From an uncultured Clostridia bacterium (GTDB lineage Bacteria > Bacillota > Clostridia > Christensenellales > Aristaeellaceae), in assembly GCA_934631025.1 (NCBI GenBank), contig CAKTXR010000021.1, positions 1 to 39,923 on the forward strand: a stretch of DNA of 39,923 nucleotides, written 5' to 3'. Of the stretch, positions 23,679-32,219 are shown piece by piece. Below the pieces are notes generated by a model. That model did not search any database, had not been told where the DNA came from, and was given only the letters and a program-made list of their open reading frames with translations. The translations under genes and the position numbers were made by a program. Every line of letters starts with the position of its first letter. The first letter of the stretch is position 1.

Positions 23679-25271
23679 ATGGAAACACAGAGATTATGCA
23701 GACGCGTCGTGCTGTTTGGGATAGACGGCGGCGGCGTCTTTATCGAAAAGGCTCAAACGCCGAATATCGACGCGATCGCCGCGCGGGGGAGGGTCTGTCA
23801 TCGGGCGCTGACGGAGCTTCCGTCGATCAGCGCCGAATGCTGGGGCAGTATGCTGCATGGCGTGAGCTGTCAGGCGCATCAGCTGACCAACTGGCGGGTC
23901 AGCCACAATCCCTATCCGGCGGATTCGCCTTATCCGTCCGTGTTCCGGCTGATTCATGAAGCGCGTCCGGCGGCAGGGCTGGCCTCTTTCTGCGAATGGG
24001 CGGCGATCAACACGGGGATTATCGAGGACGGCTGCGGCGTTGAAAAATTCAGCGGATCGGCGGACGACTTGACGGAGCGGGCCGTTCGGTATATCATGGA
24101 GACGGATTTTCAGATGATCTTTTTCCAGTTTGACGCGGCGGACGGCGTGGGACATCGCTGCGGCTACGGCACGCCGGCGCAGCTCGACGCCATTGCGCGG
24201 ATAGACGCGCTCATCGGCCGGATGACCGGCGCGCTGAAGGCGAAGGGAGTGCTTGAAGAGACGCTGGTGATGGTCACGGCCGATCATGGCGGAACCCGCG
24301 CGCGATTCAACGCAGATATGGGCGGAAATCACGGCGGCGATTCGGATGAGGAAAAGTATGTGTATTTTGCGGCGGCGGGCGGCGGCGTCTGTCGGGGCGA
24401 AATCGCGGACATGATGACGCGGGACGTTGCGCCGATTGCGGCGCGCGCGCTGGGGCTTGAAGCTCCCGAATGCTGGACGGGCCGAGTTCCGCGGGGGTTC
24501 TTTCCCAACGATGGGGACGAAAGGCCGAGACCGGTCGAGACGGGCGCGGCGGGAGAGACGGTCTGGCGCGAGGAGACGGGCGATTTTTTGCAATGCTTTT
24601 CGGCGCTTCGGCCGCTGGTCTATCGCTCGTTTGAGGAAGCGGAAAGCGCGCCGGAGGGAACGCGCGTCTATGGAAAGCTGTATCGAGTCAGGGGCGTGCG
24701 GGGCGCGGGAATGTGCTTTGAGGACGGCTGTCTGTCGATGAAAACGCCGGCTCTCAAGGCGGGATTTTCTCTGATGCTTTGGATAAAGCTGCTGACCGGC
24801 GAAAAGGTGAGCGCGCCCATTGCGGATATTCAGGATGCGGACGGGCGGAGCGTCATGACGCTGGCGCTGTCGCCCTATGGAAACTGTTCGCAATATCTGA
24901 CGCTGACGCTGGCGCCGGAGGAGCGGCGCAGCATGGACAGCCTGATCCTCGTTCAGCGGCCCCGGACGATGACGGGGCGCTGGATGCATTTGTGCGTGAG
25001 CGTCAACGCGCTTTGCGGGCGGGTGGAGATTGCGTTCAACTTTGGCGAGCATACGCTGACGCTCGATGTGCCGCAGGCCCGCGGCTGGGCGAGCGGCGAG
25101 GGGACGATCACGCTTGCAGGCGCTCGGGACGGCGCGCGCGGGGAGGGGCTTCCGGCTGTGATGGATGATTTCTGCCTGTGCGCAGGACGGCCCGACGCGG
25201 CCGGACTCAAGGCGCTTGGCGCGTATTACGGCGCTGACGGCCGATTGCGAGACGATAAGGAGACGGATTGA
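23679..25271 (+). CDS. Alkaline-phosphatase-superfamily phosphodiesterase with lectin-like tail
   Basis: Probable metal-dependent phosphodiesterase, phosphatase or sulfatase-like enzyme, 530 residues, no signal peptide. The start is ATG 23679 (METQRLCRR) with AGGAGG 7 nt upstream. The first about 280 residues hold the superfamily metal site: FGIDGGG near 12-18, the nucleophile region LPSISAECWGSMLHG near 48-62, FDAADGVGHRCGYG near 150-163, TADHGG near 206, and NHGG near 220. The C-terminal about 200 residues look like a LamG/concanavalin A-type beta-sandwich (FSLMLWIKLLTGE ... GRWMHLCVSVNALCGRVEI). It overlaps the regulator gene by one base (TGATG), so the two are translationally linked. The locus suggests a modified (for instance phosphorylated) sugar as substrate; this is inference. 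Confidence 0.82.
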   Translation: METQRLCRRVVLFGIDGGGVFIEKAQTPNIDAIAARGRVCHRALTELPSISAECWGSMLHGVSCQAHQLTNWRVSHNPYPADSPYPSVFRLIHEARPAAGLASFCEWAAINTGIIEDGCGVEKFSGSADDLTERAVRYIMETDFQMIFFQFDAADGVGHRCGYGTPAQLDAIARIDALIGRMTGALKAKGVLEETLVMVTADHGGTRARFNADMGGNHGGDSDEEKYVYFAAAGGGVCRGEIADMMTRDVAPIAARALGLEAPECWTGRVPRGFFPNDGDERPRPVETGAAGETVWREETGDFLQCFSALRPLVYRSFEEAESAPEGTRVYGKLYRVRGVRGAGMCFEDGCLSMKTPALKAGFSLMLWIKLLTGEKVSAPIADIQDADGRSVMTLALSPYGNCSQYLTLTLAPEERRSMDSLILVQRPRTMTGRWMHLCVSVNALCGRVEIAFNFGEHTLTLDVPQARGWASGEGTITLAGARDGARGEGLPAVMDDFCLCAGRPDAAGLKALGAYYGADGRLRDDKETD

Positions 25272-27373
25272 TGGGTATGCTGAAGGGTCTGCTGCGTAAT
25301 AAGAGCGTGCTGAAAAAGTATATTGCGTCATATATGATGTTTGCAGCGCTGATCTGTTCCGTGACAGGCATCGCCATATTCAGCGTATCGGCGCACGAGA
25401 TCAATCAGGTGGCGGCGGAGGAGATCGAAAAGCGGATCCAGGGGATTGCGGACAACATCGATACGCAGATGGAGGTCATGCAGGGCATCGCGCATGAAAT
25501 TGCGAGCCTTCCGGAATATAAGCTGTCATATATCGAGAAACACAAATTCCGCGAAGTGGAGATGCTGGACAGCCTCAAAAAGTATGGCAGCTATACGCCG
25601 CTGATCAGCCGCTTCTTTCTGCTCTATAGAGGAAAGGACTCGGCCTATCTATTGCCGGACAGGACGACCAGCCGCTTTTCGGTCATGGCGACGCTCTATC
25701 TGGGGTGCGGCACAGCGCAGGAGGCCGAAACGCTTTATGAGGAGATTTTATCGCTGAAGGAAAGGACGGTAATTCGGCTTGGGAACGACAATCTGCTCTT
25801 CTGCTATCCGATCAGTCACGATTATATGGCTGACGCGACGGCCTTTGTGAGCTTCATTGCCGACAGGAACAAGGTCGGGCAGCAGATCGCGCTGATCGGC
25901 GGCAGCTTTGAGGGAGAGATTCGCCTGACATGGCGGGATCGGTGCGTCTATGGGCAGGCCGGCGGGGGAAGCGCATGGAGCGCCTGTATGGGAAAGAGCG
26001 GCGTTGGCGTTGAGCTGGTCAGCGAGGGCGGCTTGCCATACAGCGGCCTGATCGCCTATGCCAGCATTTTCTGGTGCGTGATGATCGCCGCGTTTGCGCT
26101 GGCGTGCGTGCTGGCGATCATGACGGCGAAGAAGGCGTACCGGCCGATTCGGGAGCTTATGAACGGCTTTGCCGGCAAGACGCCGTGCGGAGAGGATGAA
26201 TTCAACGCCATTCAGCGCCTTTTGAAGCAGAGCCTGGAGAACAACAGGATTACTCAGGAACAGCTCCAGGAACGCATGGCGTGGCTGGAACGACAGCACC
26301 GCCAGAATGAGGAATCCATGGCGATGCTGGCGCTGACGGGCAATCTGCACTTTTTGCCGCAGCTGTCGGCGGAGGAAAGTCATCTCTTCGAGGAAGGGCG
26401 GCGCTTTGGCGTTATCTGCATTGCCTTTCAGGACAAGTGTCCGCTGGATGCGCTGTTCGATCAGATTGCCGAGATGGGCGATCGTGAGGTTCAGCTGTGT
26501 GCCGTTCATCTTCCCTATGAGGCGCTGATTGCGGTGGTGGTCTCCTTCAGCGGCGCGCACGATATGAGCTTTGCGGCCGAGCTGCTTCGGGAGCTGCTCG
26601 ACGCGCTTGAAATCAGGGCGGCGCTGAGCGCGGGCACCATAACGGATACCTACAATCACATTCCGGATTCCTTTGCGGCGGCGGTCGCCGGTCTCAGGGC
26701 GGAGACGCGCGGTGTGCGCGACGCAAGGCGGGAATGGTATGACGAAGCGATCCTGAACCAGCTGCTGCTCCAGATTCGGGAGGGGCAGAGCGAGCAGGCG
26801 CGCGAATCGCTGGCGCTCTGTTTTGATCAGATTGAAGAGGCGAATCCGTCGGTGCTGATTCGCAGCTGCGCTTACAGCGACGTTATCAATGCCATTATCC
26901 GATTCGCGGCGAAGAACGGGATTCGTATGCCGGAGGACAACCTGAGCGTCGTGCTGCTCTACAATCAGCCTTCGAAAATCAGAGAAAGGTCGTTTGCACT
27001 GCTGGATCGCCTGTGCGCCGATTTTCAGAATCAGAAGGACGAGCGGGACGACGATTGCAGGGCGCTGCTTTTGGCGCACATACAGACGCACTTTCGAGAG
27101 TATGGGCTGTGCCTGGCCGAGATGGAGGAGACGTTCGGCCTGTCGGTGCGGCGCATTGAACAGATCGTGCGCGCGGAAACGGGCATGACCTTTAAGGAAT
27201 ATCTGACAAAGCTCAGGATGGACGAAGCGAAAAGACTGCTGGGCGAGGGCATGAGCGTCAAAGACACCAGTCAGGCGGTCTGCTATATGAGCGTGTCGTT
27301 TTTCATCAGGACGTTCAAAAAATGCGTGGGCATGACCCCAGCGGAATATCGAAAATCCGTGGAGACGCCATGA
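25271..27373 (+). CDS. Membrane-bound AraC-family regulator (YesN-like)
   Basis: Probable activator of this locus that senses the substrate outside the cell. The 700-residue product starts at ATG 25271, overlapping the previous stop, with AAGGAG 8 nt upstream. A first helix (about 18-40, SYMMFAALICSVTGIAIFSV) is followed by an extracellular sensor region (about 41-258). A second helix (about 259-285) and a HAMP-like stretch (AKKAYRPIRELMNGF) come next, then a long helical cytoplasmic part. The C-terminal DNA-binding domain (about 597-700) has two helix-turn-helices: LCLAEMEETFGLSVRRIEQIV and SVKDTSQAVCYMSVSFFIRTFK. Its end, GMTPAEYRK, is typical of AraC proteins. Such regulators usually sit beside LplB/YtcP-type importers. 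The phased repeats at 19778-19832 are its likely target. Confidence 0.9.
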   Translation: MGMLKGLLRNKSVLKKYIASYMMFAALICSVTGIAIFSVSAHEINQVAAEEIEKRIQGIADNIDTQMEVMQGIAHEIASLPEYKLSYIEKHKFREVEMLDSLKKYGSYTPLISRFFLLYRGKDSAYLLPDRTTSRFSVMATLYLGCGTAQEAETLYEEILSLKERTVIRLGNDNLLFCYPISHDYMADATAFVSFIADRNKVGQQIALIGGSFEGEIRLTWRDRCVYGQAGGGSAWSACMGKSGVGVELVSEGGLPYSGLIAYASIFWCVMIAAFALACVLAIMTAKKAYRPIRELMNGFAGKTPCGEDEFNAIQRLLKQSLENNRITQEQLQERMAWLERQHRQNEESMAMLALTGNLHFLPQLSAEESHLFEEGRRFGVICIAFQDKCPLDALFDQIAEMGDREVQLCAVHLPYEALIAVVVSFSGAHDMSFAAELLRELLDALEIRAALSAGTITDTYNHIPDSFAAAVAGLRAETRGVRDARREWYDEAILNQLLLQIREGQSEQARESLALCFDQIEEANPSVLIRSCAYSDVINAIIRFAAKNGIRMPEDNLSVVLLYNQPSKIRERSFALLDRLCADFQNQKDERDDDCRALLLAHIQTHFREYGLCLAEMEETFGLSVRRIEQIVRAETGMTFKEYLTKLRMDEAKRLLGEGMSVKDTSQAVCYMSVSFFIRTFKKCVGMTPAEYRKSVETP

Positions 27374-27400
27374 AGGACGCGCCTGCTTTGCGTAATGAAG

Positions 27401-27455
27401 AAAAGCCGCCGCGCCGTTCCTCTGAATCCGCCAGAGGGACGGCGCGGCTTTTTCC
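27401..27455. terminator. Bidirectional terminator between the regulator gene and spoIVB
   Basis: AAGCCG-CCGCGCCGT.CCTCTG pairs with CAGAGG.ACGGCGCGG-CTT around AATCCGC, flanked by AAAA on the left and TTTTT on the right. It serves both convergent genes. Confidence 0.9.
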
Positions 27456-27457
27456 GT

Positions 27458-28720
27458 TCACGCGGCGCTCTTTTCCCGCGCTGCGTCCAGCATGTTCTCG
27501 ATGAATATGCCGTAGCCCTGCGTGGGGTCGCTCACGAAAACGTGCGTGACCGCGCCGGCCAGCTTTCCGTTTTGCAGGATGGGGCTGCCGCTCATGCCCT
27601 GCACGATGCCGCCCGTGCGCGCGAGCAGCTCGGGATCGGTGACGCGCACGACGAAGCCGCGCTCCGACGATTCGGAATCGGTCAAACGCACGATTTCGCA
27701 CTCATAGGCGCGCACGCCGCGCTCGTCCAGCGTGGTCAAAAGCTGCGCTCTGCCCGGCCTGACCTCGCCCGAGGCCATGACCGGCACGCCGTTCGGATAG
27801 AGCGCGTTGACCACCTTGCCGTCGATTTTGCCGTATATGCCGCGCGAGCCGTTTGAGTCGATCGTGCCCAGTACGGGGCTGGCCGCGCCGAAGCGCCCGA
27901 TCAGCTCGCCCGGCTTGCCCTTTTCGCCGCGCTCGATTTCGGTGATGCGGCTTTCGATCAGGCTGCCGCTGTCGATGGGCAGGATCACGCCGGTGTCCGC
28001 GTCGGTGATCGCGTGGCCGAGCGCGCCGTAAACGCCGCTTTCCGGATCAAAAAACGTCAGCGTGCCGACGCCCGCCGTGCTGTCGCGCACCCACAGGCCG
28101 AGCCGGCTCTTGCCGCTGCCGTCCTGAACCGGCGTGACCGGCACGCTCAGCGCGCGGCCGCCGCGCTGTATGGTCAGCGTGACCGACCTGCCCGCCGACA
28201 CGCGCTCGCTCAGGTCAGCTGCGCTCGTGAGCGCTTCGCCGTCGACGTCCGTCACAACGTCGCCCGGCCGCACGCCCGCCAGCCGCGCCGGAGAGGCCAC
28301 CGTGCCGCCGGGATCGGACAGGCCGACCACGACCACGCCGCGCGTCGTCATGGCGATGCCCACCGACTGACCGCCCGGTACCACCGTGCGCGCCTCGCCG
28401 ACGGAGACGGCCACTTTTTTGACCGGCAGCACGCCCATCAGGCGGAATGTGACGGTGGCTTGTCCGGTTTCCTCGCCGGTCAGGCTGACCGAGGTCACGT
28501 CGTCGAGCGTTTCGTTCAGGCCGGAGAGCACGGTCTGCGCCTGATCGATCGAGGCGGTGATGGGCCAGTTCAGATTGAAGCGCGTCGTCGCGCCCTGCGA
28601 GAGCGTCAGCTCCTCGGGCAGCGCGCACAACTGTGCGACCGGCTCGGAGGAGAGCAGAAGCGCCGTGAAGGCCGCCAGCAGCCAGCCGAGCGCTTTCTTT
28701 CGGGACGGGGAGATGTCCAT
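27458..28720 (-). CDS. spoIVB: SpoIVB sporulation peptidase (S55)
   Basis: Forespore-secreted serine protease that triggers processing of pro-sigma-K in the mother cell. The 420-residue product starts at ATG (minus, 28720) with GGAAGGA upstream. An N-terminal membrane anchor (LGWLLAAFTALLLSSEPV) is followed by a beta region, a PDZ domain (about 115-195: SPARLAGVRPGDVVTDVDG) and the S55 protease domain. Family marks GALGHAITDADTG near 232-244 and GMSGSPILQNGKLAGAVTHVF near 372-392 are intact; the Ser in GMSGSP is the nucleophile. Its presence with spoIVFAB indicates the full sigma-K checkpoint. A sigma-G-like promoter lies upstream. Confidence 0.96.
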   Translation of the reverse strand: MDISPSRKKALGWLLAAFTALLLSSEPVAQLCALPEELTLSQGATTRFNLNWPITASIDQAQTVLSGLNETLDDVTSVSLTGEETGQATVTFRLMGVLPVKKVAVSVGEARTVVPGGQSVGIAMTTRGVVVVGLSDPGGTVASPARLAGVRPGDVVTDVDGEALTSAADLSERVSAGRSVTLTIQRGGRALSVPVTPVQDGSGKSRLGLWVRDSTAGVGTLTFFDPESGVYGALGHAITDADTGVILPIDSGSLIESRITEIERGEKGKPGELIGRFGAASPVLGTIDSNGSRGIYGKIDGKVVNALYPNGVPVMASGEVRPGRAQLLTTLDERGVRAYECEIVRLTDSESSERGFVVRVTDPELLARTGGIVQGMSGSPILQNGKLAGAVTHVFVSDPTQGYGIFIENMLDAAREKSAA

Positions 28721-28770
28721 ATGAAATCAGATCCTTCCTGCGCTGTTTCGCGTCCATGTAAGACACGCTT

Positions 28771-28800
28771 TAGAATGTCGCCGCGCGCGGCCGCTTATCC
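28771..28800 (-). promoter_or_regulatory. Sigma-G/F-like promoter of spoIVB
   Basis: On the minus strand, GGATA (28796-28800) is followed after exactly 18 bp by CATTCTA (28771-28777), matching the Bacillus sigma-G consensus gHATR-N18-CATnMTA at all but one base. Forespore expression is what is known for spoIVB. Confidence 0.65.
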
Positions 28801-28923
28801 AGCCAGTTTTCGCCGAGCGGCGGAAAGAGCGCCGTTTTCGCGTCGGAAGGAATTTTTGGCCGCGCTCTAATTTGACAATTTACAGGCGATTTCGCTTAGG
28901 TTGTTTTTTCTGCGCGCAAAGTA

Positions 28924-28932
28924 TGCTATAAT
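28924..28932 (+). promoter_or_regulatory. Extended minus-10 promoter of maf-mreBCD
   Basis: TGCTATAAT (TGn plus TATAAT) about 40 nt before the maf start. The DNA upstream is T-rich with TTGTTT at 28901, but spacing is 20 bp, so the extended minus-10 probably carries recognition. Confidence 0.65.
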
Positions 28933-28972
28933 GTACAAGAGATACTGTATTCATCGATAAAGGAGCCGCGTT

Positions 28973-29563
28973 ATGGCTGAACAATATGGAAAAAATCAGC
29001 GTCAAAAAATTATCCTCGCGTCCGGCTCGCCGCGCAGGCGGAAGCTGCTGGGCGCGATGGGCTATGAATTTACTGTGCTCGCGCCCGACGTGGACGAAAA
29101 CGTCGAGGGCTGCGCGCGCGATATTGTGGGCGTGCTGGCCGAGCGCAAGGGCCGCGCGGCGGCGGGGCTCTGCCATGACGGCGAGATCGTGATCGCCGCC
29201 GACACGCTGGTGTCGCTGGACGAGCGGCCGCTGGGCAAGCCGAAGAGCGACGGCGAGGCCGCGGCCATGCTGCGCGCGCTTTCGGGCCGCAGTCACGAGG
29301 TCTATACCGGCCTGTGCGTGATCGACACGGCGGCGGGGACGATGAGCGTGGATGTGGAGTGCACGCGCGTGACGTTCAGGCCGCTTTCAGACGAGGAAAT
29401 CGCCGCCTACGTCGCCACGGGCGAGCCGCGCGACAAGGCGGGCGCTTATGCGATCCAGGGCGGCGCGGCGGCGTTCGTTTCGGGCTATGATGGCTCCTAT
29501 AACAATGTCATCGGCCTGCCGACGGAAAAGCTGGCCGAGCGTCTCAACAGAATTATGGCCTGA
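28973..29563 (+). CDS. maf: Maf-family nucleoside triphosphate pyrophosphatase
   Basis: Hydrolyses non-canonical or excess nucleoside triphosphates (dTTP/UTP in the YhdE/Maf group) to monophosphates. The 196-residue product starts at ATG 28973 after AAGGAG. Landmarks are LASGSPRRRKLL near residues 15-26, DENVEG, the metal and base site AADTLVSLDERPLGKPKS near 75-92, and GAYAIQGGAAAFV. It is the first gene of the shape operon, 16 nt before mreB. Maf next to mreBCD is a conserved Bacillota arrangement, and Bacillus Maf overexpression affects septation (established knowledge). Confidence 0.95.
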   Translation: MAEQYGKNQRQKIILASGSPRRRKLLGAMGYEFTVLAPDVDENVEGCARDIVGVLAERKGRAAAGLCHDGEIVIAADTLVSLDERPLGKPKSDGEAAAMLRALSGRSHEVYTGLCVIDTAAGTMSVDVECTRVTFRPLSDEEIAAYVATGEPRDKAGAYAIQGGAAAFVSGYDGSYNNVIGLPTEKLAERLNRIMA

Positions 29564-29579
29564 CGGGCCGGAGGATATT

Positions 29580-30632
29580 ATGCCGATATTTGGTGCGGAG
29601 GGAATGGGCGTCGATCTGGGATCGATGAACACGACGATCTTTTTGAATTCCGAGGGCGAGGTTGTGCTGCGCGAGCCGACGCGCGTGCTGCTGAACGCCG
29701 AAAACATGACCGACGTATTGTGCGTGGGCGCGGAGGCGCGCGCCATGTCCGGACGAGCCGGCGACAAGGCCGTGCTGGTTTCGCCGGTGCAGCAGGGCGC
29801 TGTGGGCGACGTTGAAATGGCGGCGCTGGTCATGGTGGCGCTGGCCGAGAAGGCGACCGAGCGCAAGAAGCCCATGGACAAGGCGACGCTGGTGACCAAT
29901 TTGACCGGCGGCGCGAGCAAGGTGGAGCGCGCGGCGCTCTTTCAGGCGATGAACGCCACCGGCGCGAAGAAGGTTGCGGCGGTGCGCACGCCGGTTGCGG
30001 CGGCCGTCGGCGCGGACGTGGACATTTCAAGGCCGAAGGGACGGCTCATTGTGACGCTGGGCGGCGGCGTGAGCGAGATTGCGGTGCTGAGCATGAGCGG
30101 CATCGCGGCGCTGCGCACGCTGCGCTATGGCGGGCAGGATATGGACGAGGCCGTCGTGCGCTGGTTCTGGCGCGAGCACGGTCTGGTGATCGGTATGCGC
30201 ACCGCCGAGCAGATCAAGCGCGAAATCGGCACGGTGAGCGAGGAAAACATCGATTCCGCCGAAGATCCCGTGCTGCTGCGGGGCAAGAACGCGGCGACGG
30301 GCAAGCCCATGTCGCTGCAAATCACGCCGCTCGATGTGAAAAAGGCGCTGGACGAGCCGATTTGCCGCCTTGTGGACGCGGTGAAGAGCGCGCTGTATAA
30401 CGTGCCGGCGGAAATGGCGGCCGATATTCGCGACGAGGGCATCCTCATCAGCGGCGGCGGCGCGCTGCTGGACGGGCTGGACAAGCGCCTTGAGAAGGAA
30501 ACGGGGCTGGACGTTCGCATGAGCGCGCACCCGGAGGACGACGCGGCGATCGGGCTGGGCGCGGCGGCGGCGGACGACCGGCTGCTGTCCACGCTGATTC
30601 GCGCCGGCGCGGCGGAAACGACGGGCGAGTAA
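29580..30632 (+). CDS. mreB: MreB-like actin homologue, divergent
   Basis: Actin-fold cell-shape protein expected to polymerise under the membrane and steer wall synthesis. The start is ATG 29580 (MPIFGAEGMGVDLGSMNT), after GGAGGA; 350 residues, normal length. The phosphate-1 motif GVDLGSMNT keeps its Asp. Two usual catalytic positions differ: the segment normally reading IEEPFAAAIGA is VRTPVAAAVGA (Thr137), and the normal DIGGGTTE is TLGGGVSE (Thr159 for Asp). The adenosine motif ILISGGGALLDGLDKRL is intact. It therefore looks able to bind nucleotide but poorly able to hydrolyse it (inference). Position between maf and mreC supports the assignment; a second, standard MreB elsewhere in the genome is possible. 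Confidence 0.88.
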   Translation: MPIFGAEGMGVDLGSMNTTIFLNSEGEVVLREPTRVLLNAENMTDVLCVGAEARAMSGRAGDKAVLVSPVQQGAVGDVEMAALVMVALAEKATERKKPMDKATLVTNLTGGASKVERAALFQAMNATGAKKVAAVRTPVAAAVGADVDISRPKGRLIVTLGGGVSEIAVLSMSGIAALRTLRYGGQDMDEAVVRWFWREHGLVIGMRTAEQIKREIGTVSEENIDSAEDPVLLRGKNAATGKPMSLQITPLDVKKALDEPICRLVDAVKSALYNVPAEMAADIRDEGILISGGGALLDGLDKRLEKETGLDVRMSAHPEDDAAIGLGAAAADDRLLSTLIRAGAAETTGE

Positions 30633-30655
30633 TACGCAAAAGAGAGGAAAACGCC

Positions 30656-31810
30656 ATGGAAAATAACCAGGCGCCTAAAAAGAAGAAAAGGCCGGCGGGC
30701 GCGCCGGCGGGGCGCAGGCCGGTTCAGAAGCCCGTGCGCAAAAAGAAGAAGCGTCAGTCCGGCCGCGTGGGACGCATTGTCTACGGCGTGCTGGTCGGCG
30801 GCGCGGCGCTGGCCATCGCCTTCTTCATATACGCGAAGGTGCAGGGCGAAATTTCGATTCCGGAGAACGCGGCCGGTTCGCTGATTTCTCCTGTGCAGAA
30901 TGCGGTGTCCTCGGCGACGCGCTGGGTGAAGTCGTGGTTCAGCGACTTGGCCGACGTGGACAAGCTGCGCGGCGATTACGAGCAGCTGCAAATCGACTAT
31001 ATGCAGCTTCAGTATCAGTATACCCAGCTGGAGGAGGAAGCGCGAGAGAACGATCGTCTCAAGGCGCTTCTGGACGCGCAGAGTCGCTACGAGGAGCTGA
31101 ATCCGATCTATGCCAGGGTCATCGCCAAGGAGGCGGGGCGCTGGTTCGATCTGTTCTCCATCAACCGCGGCACGCTTTCAGGCGTGTCGAAGGGCATGGC
31201 GGTCATCAGCGCGGACGGGCTGGTCGGGCGCGTTTACGAAGCGGGCCTGAACTATGCCAAGGTGATCTGCATCATCAACGGCGACAGCGCGGTGTCCTGT
31301 CTGATCGAGCGCACGCGCGACAACGGCGTGATGCGCGGCCAGCTGACCGCCGCCTCGGACGACGACACCTGCCGGATGTACTATGTGCCCTCGGTCAACG
31401 ACATCATGCCCGGCGATTCGGTGGTCACGTCCGGTCTGGACGGCGTATACCCGAAGGGTCTGGTTGTGGGCACGGTGAGCGAGGTCAGCCGTCAGTCGGA
31501 CACGTCGAGTCAGTATCTGTCGATCAAGCCGGCGGCGGATTTCCAGCACATTGAAGAGGTGCTGGTCCTGCAGACGGTGGTCGAGGTGGATCGCGACAAC
31601 AATCTGCCGTCTCTGCCGCAGGCGACCACGCGCGCACAGCCGACGGCCACGCCCGATCCCAACGCCACGCCCGACCCGAACGCGACGACCGCGCCAGTTG
31701 ACAATCAGCCCAACAACTGGGCGATGCCGACCGTTGCGCCGGCCGCCGGAGAAACCGCCGAACCGGTCGAGCAGGGCGACTTCCTGGAGGACACCTGGGC
31801 GGCAAGCTGA
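30656..31810 (+). CDS. mreC: Rod shape-determining protein MreC
   Basis: Membrane-anchored scaffold joining MreB, MreD, RodA and PBP2 in the elongation machine. The 384-residue product starts at ATG 30656 after GAGAGGA. It has a very basic cytoplasmic tail (residues 1-40), one helix (about 42-62), a coiled coil (about 98-140, KLRGDYEQLQIDYMQLQ) and the double beta-barrel MreC domain (about 145-305, with GLVGRVYEAGLNYAKVICI and VVTSGLDGVYPKGLVVG). A low-complexity tail follows with two PDPNAT units. The stop is directly followed by the structured repeat (copy 5). Confidence 0.95.
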   Translation: MENNQAPKKKKRPAGAPAGRRPVQKPVRKKKKRQSGRVGRIVYGVLVGGAALAIAFFIYAKVQGEISIPENAAGSLISPVQNAVSSATRWVKSWFSDLADVDKLRGDYEQLQIDYMQLQYQYTQLEEEARENDRLKALLDAQSRYEELNPIYARVIAKEAGRWFDLFSINRGTLSGVSKGMAVISADGLVGRVYEAGLNYAKVICIINGDSAVSCLIERTRDNGVMRGQLTAASDDDTCRMYYVPSVNDIMPGDSVVTSGLDGVYPKGLVVGTVSEVSRQSDTSSQYLSIKPAADFQHIEEVLVLQTVVEVDRDNNLPSLPQATTRAQPTATPDPNATPDPNATTAPVDNQPNNWAMPTVAPAAGETAEPVEQGDFLEDTWAAS

Positions 31811-32012
31811 GCAGGCTGAGCCTGCACTCACACCGCTTCACGACCGCAGTGCGGTTTCCTCTCCGCTTCGCGCACGCAACCCGATTCTTCAGCGCTTGAG
31901 GGCGCTTCGAATCTGGACGTTTGTGCAAGTAGGTATGATCGCTATACAGCCCGACTTGCCCGACCATAAATCAGAGCCGGTCAAGTCTCTCCGTGTACGC
32001 GAGCGACGGCGC
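31811..32012 (+). repeat. Structured 3'-UTR repeat, copy 5 (between mreC and mreD)
   Basis: It starts at the base after the mreC stop. Modules in order: GCAGGC-TGA-GCCTGC (31811-31825), linker CACACCGCTTCACG, ACCGC-AGT-GCGGT (31843-31855), and linker CTCCGCTTCGCGC. The middle hairpin GATTC..AGCGC/GCGCT..GAATC (31883-31913) has both outer arms changed together relative to the GACTC/GAGTC copies. The final hairpin (31953-31987) has outer arms GACTTG/CAAGTC, two inner mismatches, and loop CATAAATCAGA, so it is the most eroded copy. It lies inside an operon whose downstream genes must be transcribed, which argues against a strong terminator here. Confidence 0.82.
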
Positions 32013-32219
32013 GGCGTAAGCGCTTTGGTTCGGGAAAGCGGTTATTGGAAAGCTGCATAGCGGGCAGTGCAGCTACTGTACTGCCGAAACGGAATGCGGC
32101 TTGCGCGTGCCCGAGCGGCGGCGAACAAAGCTCTGCCGAATCGGCGGCTTTCACAGGTGAGAACGGAACAGTGATCATTGAAGGACGGGCGCATTGATCC
32201 CGTCGGGGAGATACGACAG
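32013..32219 (+). other. mreC-mreD spacer downstream of the repeat
   Basis: No ORF is convincing. One good hairpin is present: CGGGCAGTGCAG pairs with CTGTACTGCCG around CTA (about 32061-32086). GCCG-AAT-CGGC lies near 32136-32146. With copy 5, the mreC-mreD gap is about 400 nt, long for a pair that is usually almost contiguous, consistent with insertion of the repeat. Confidence 0.5.

Noticed and set aside
20830..23688. Minus-strand frame of 952 codons over the permease and binding-protein genes
   Set aside because: Antisense to genes with strong motifs and ribosome sites; His/Arg-rich without domains.
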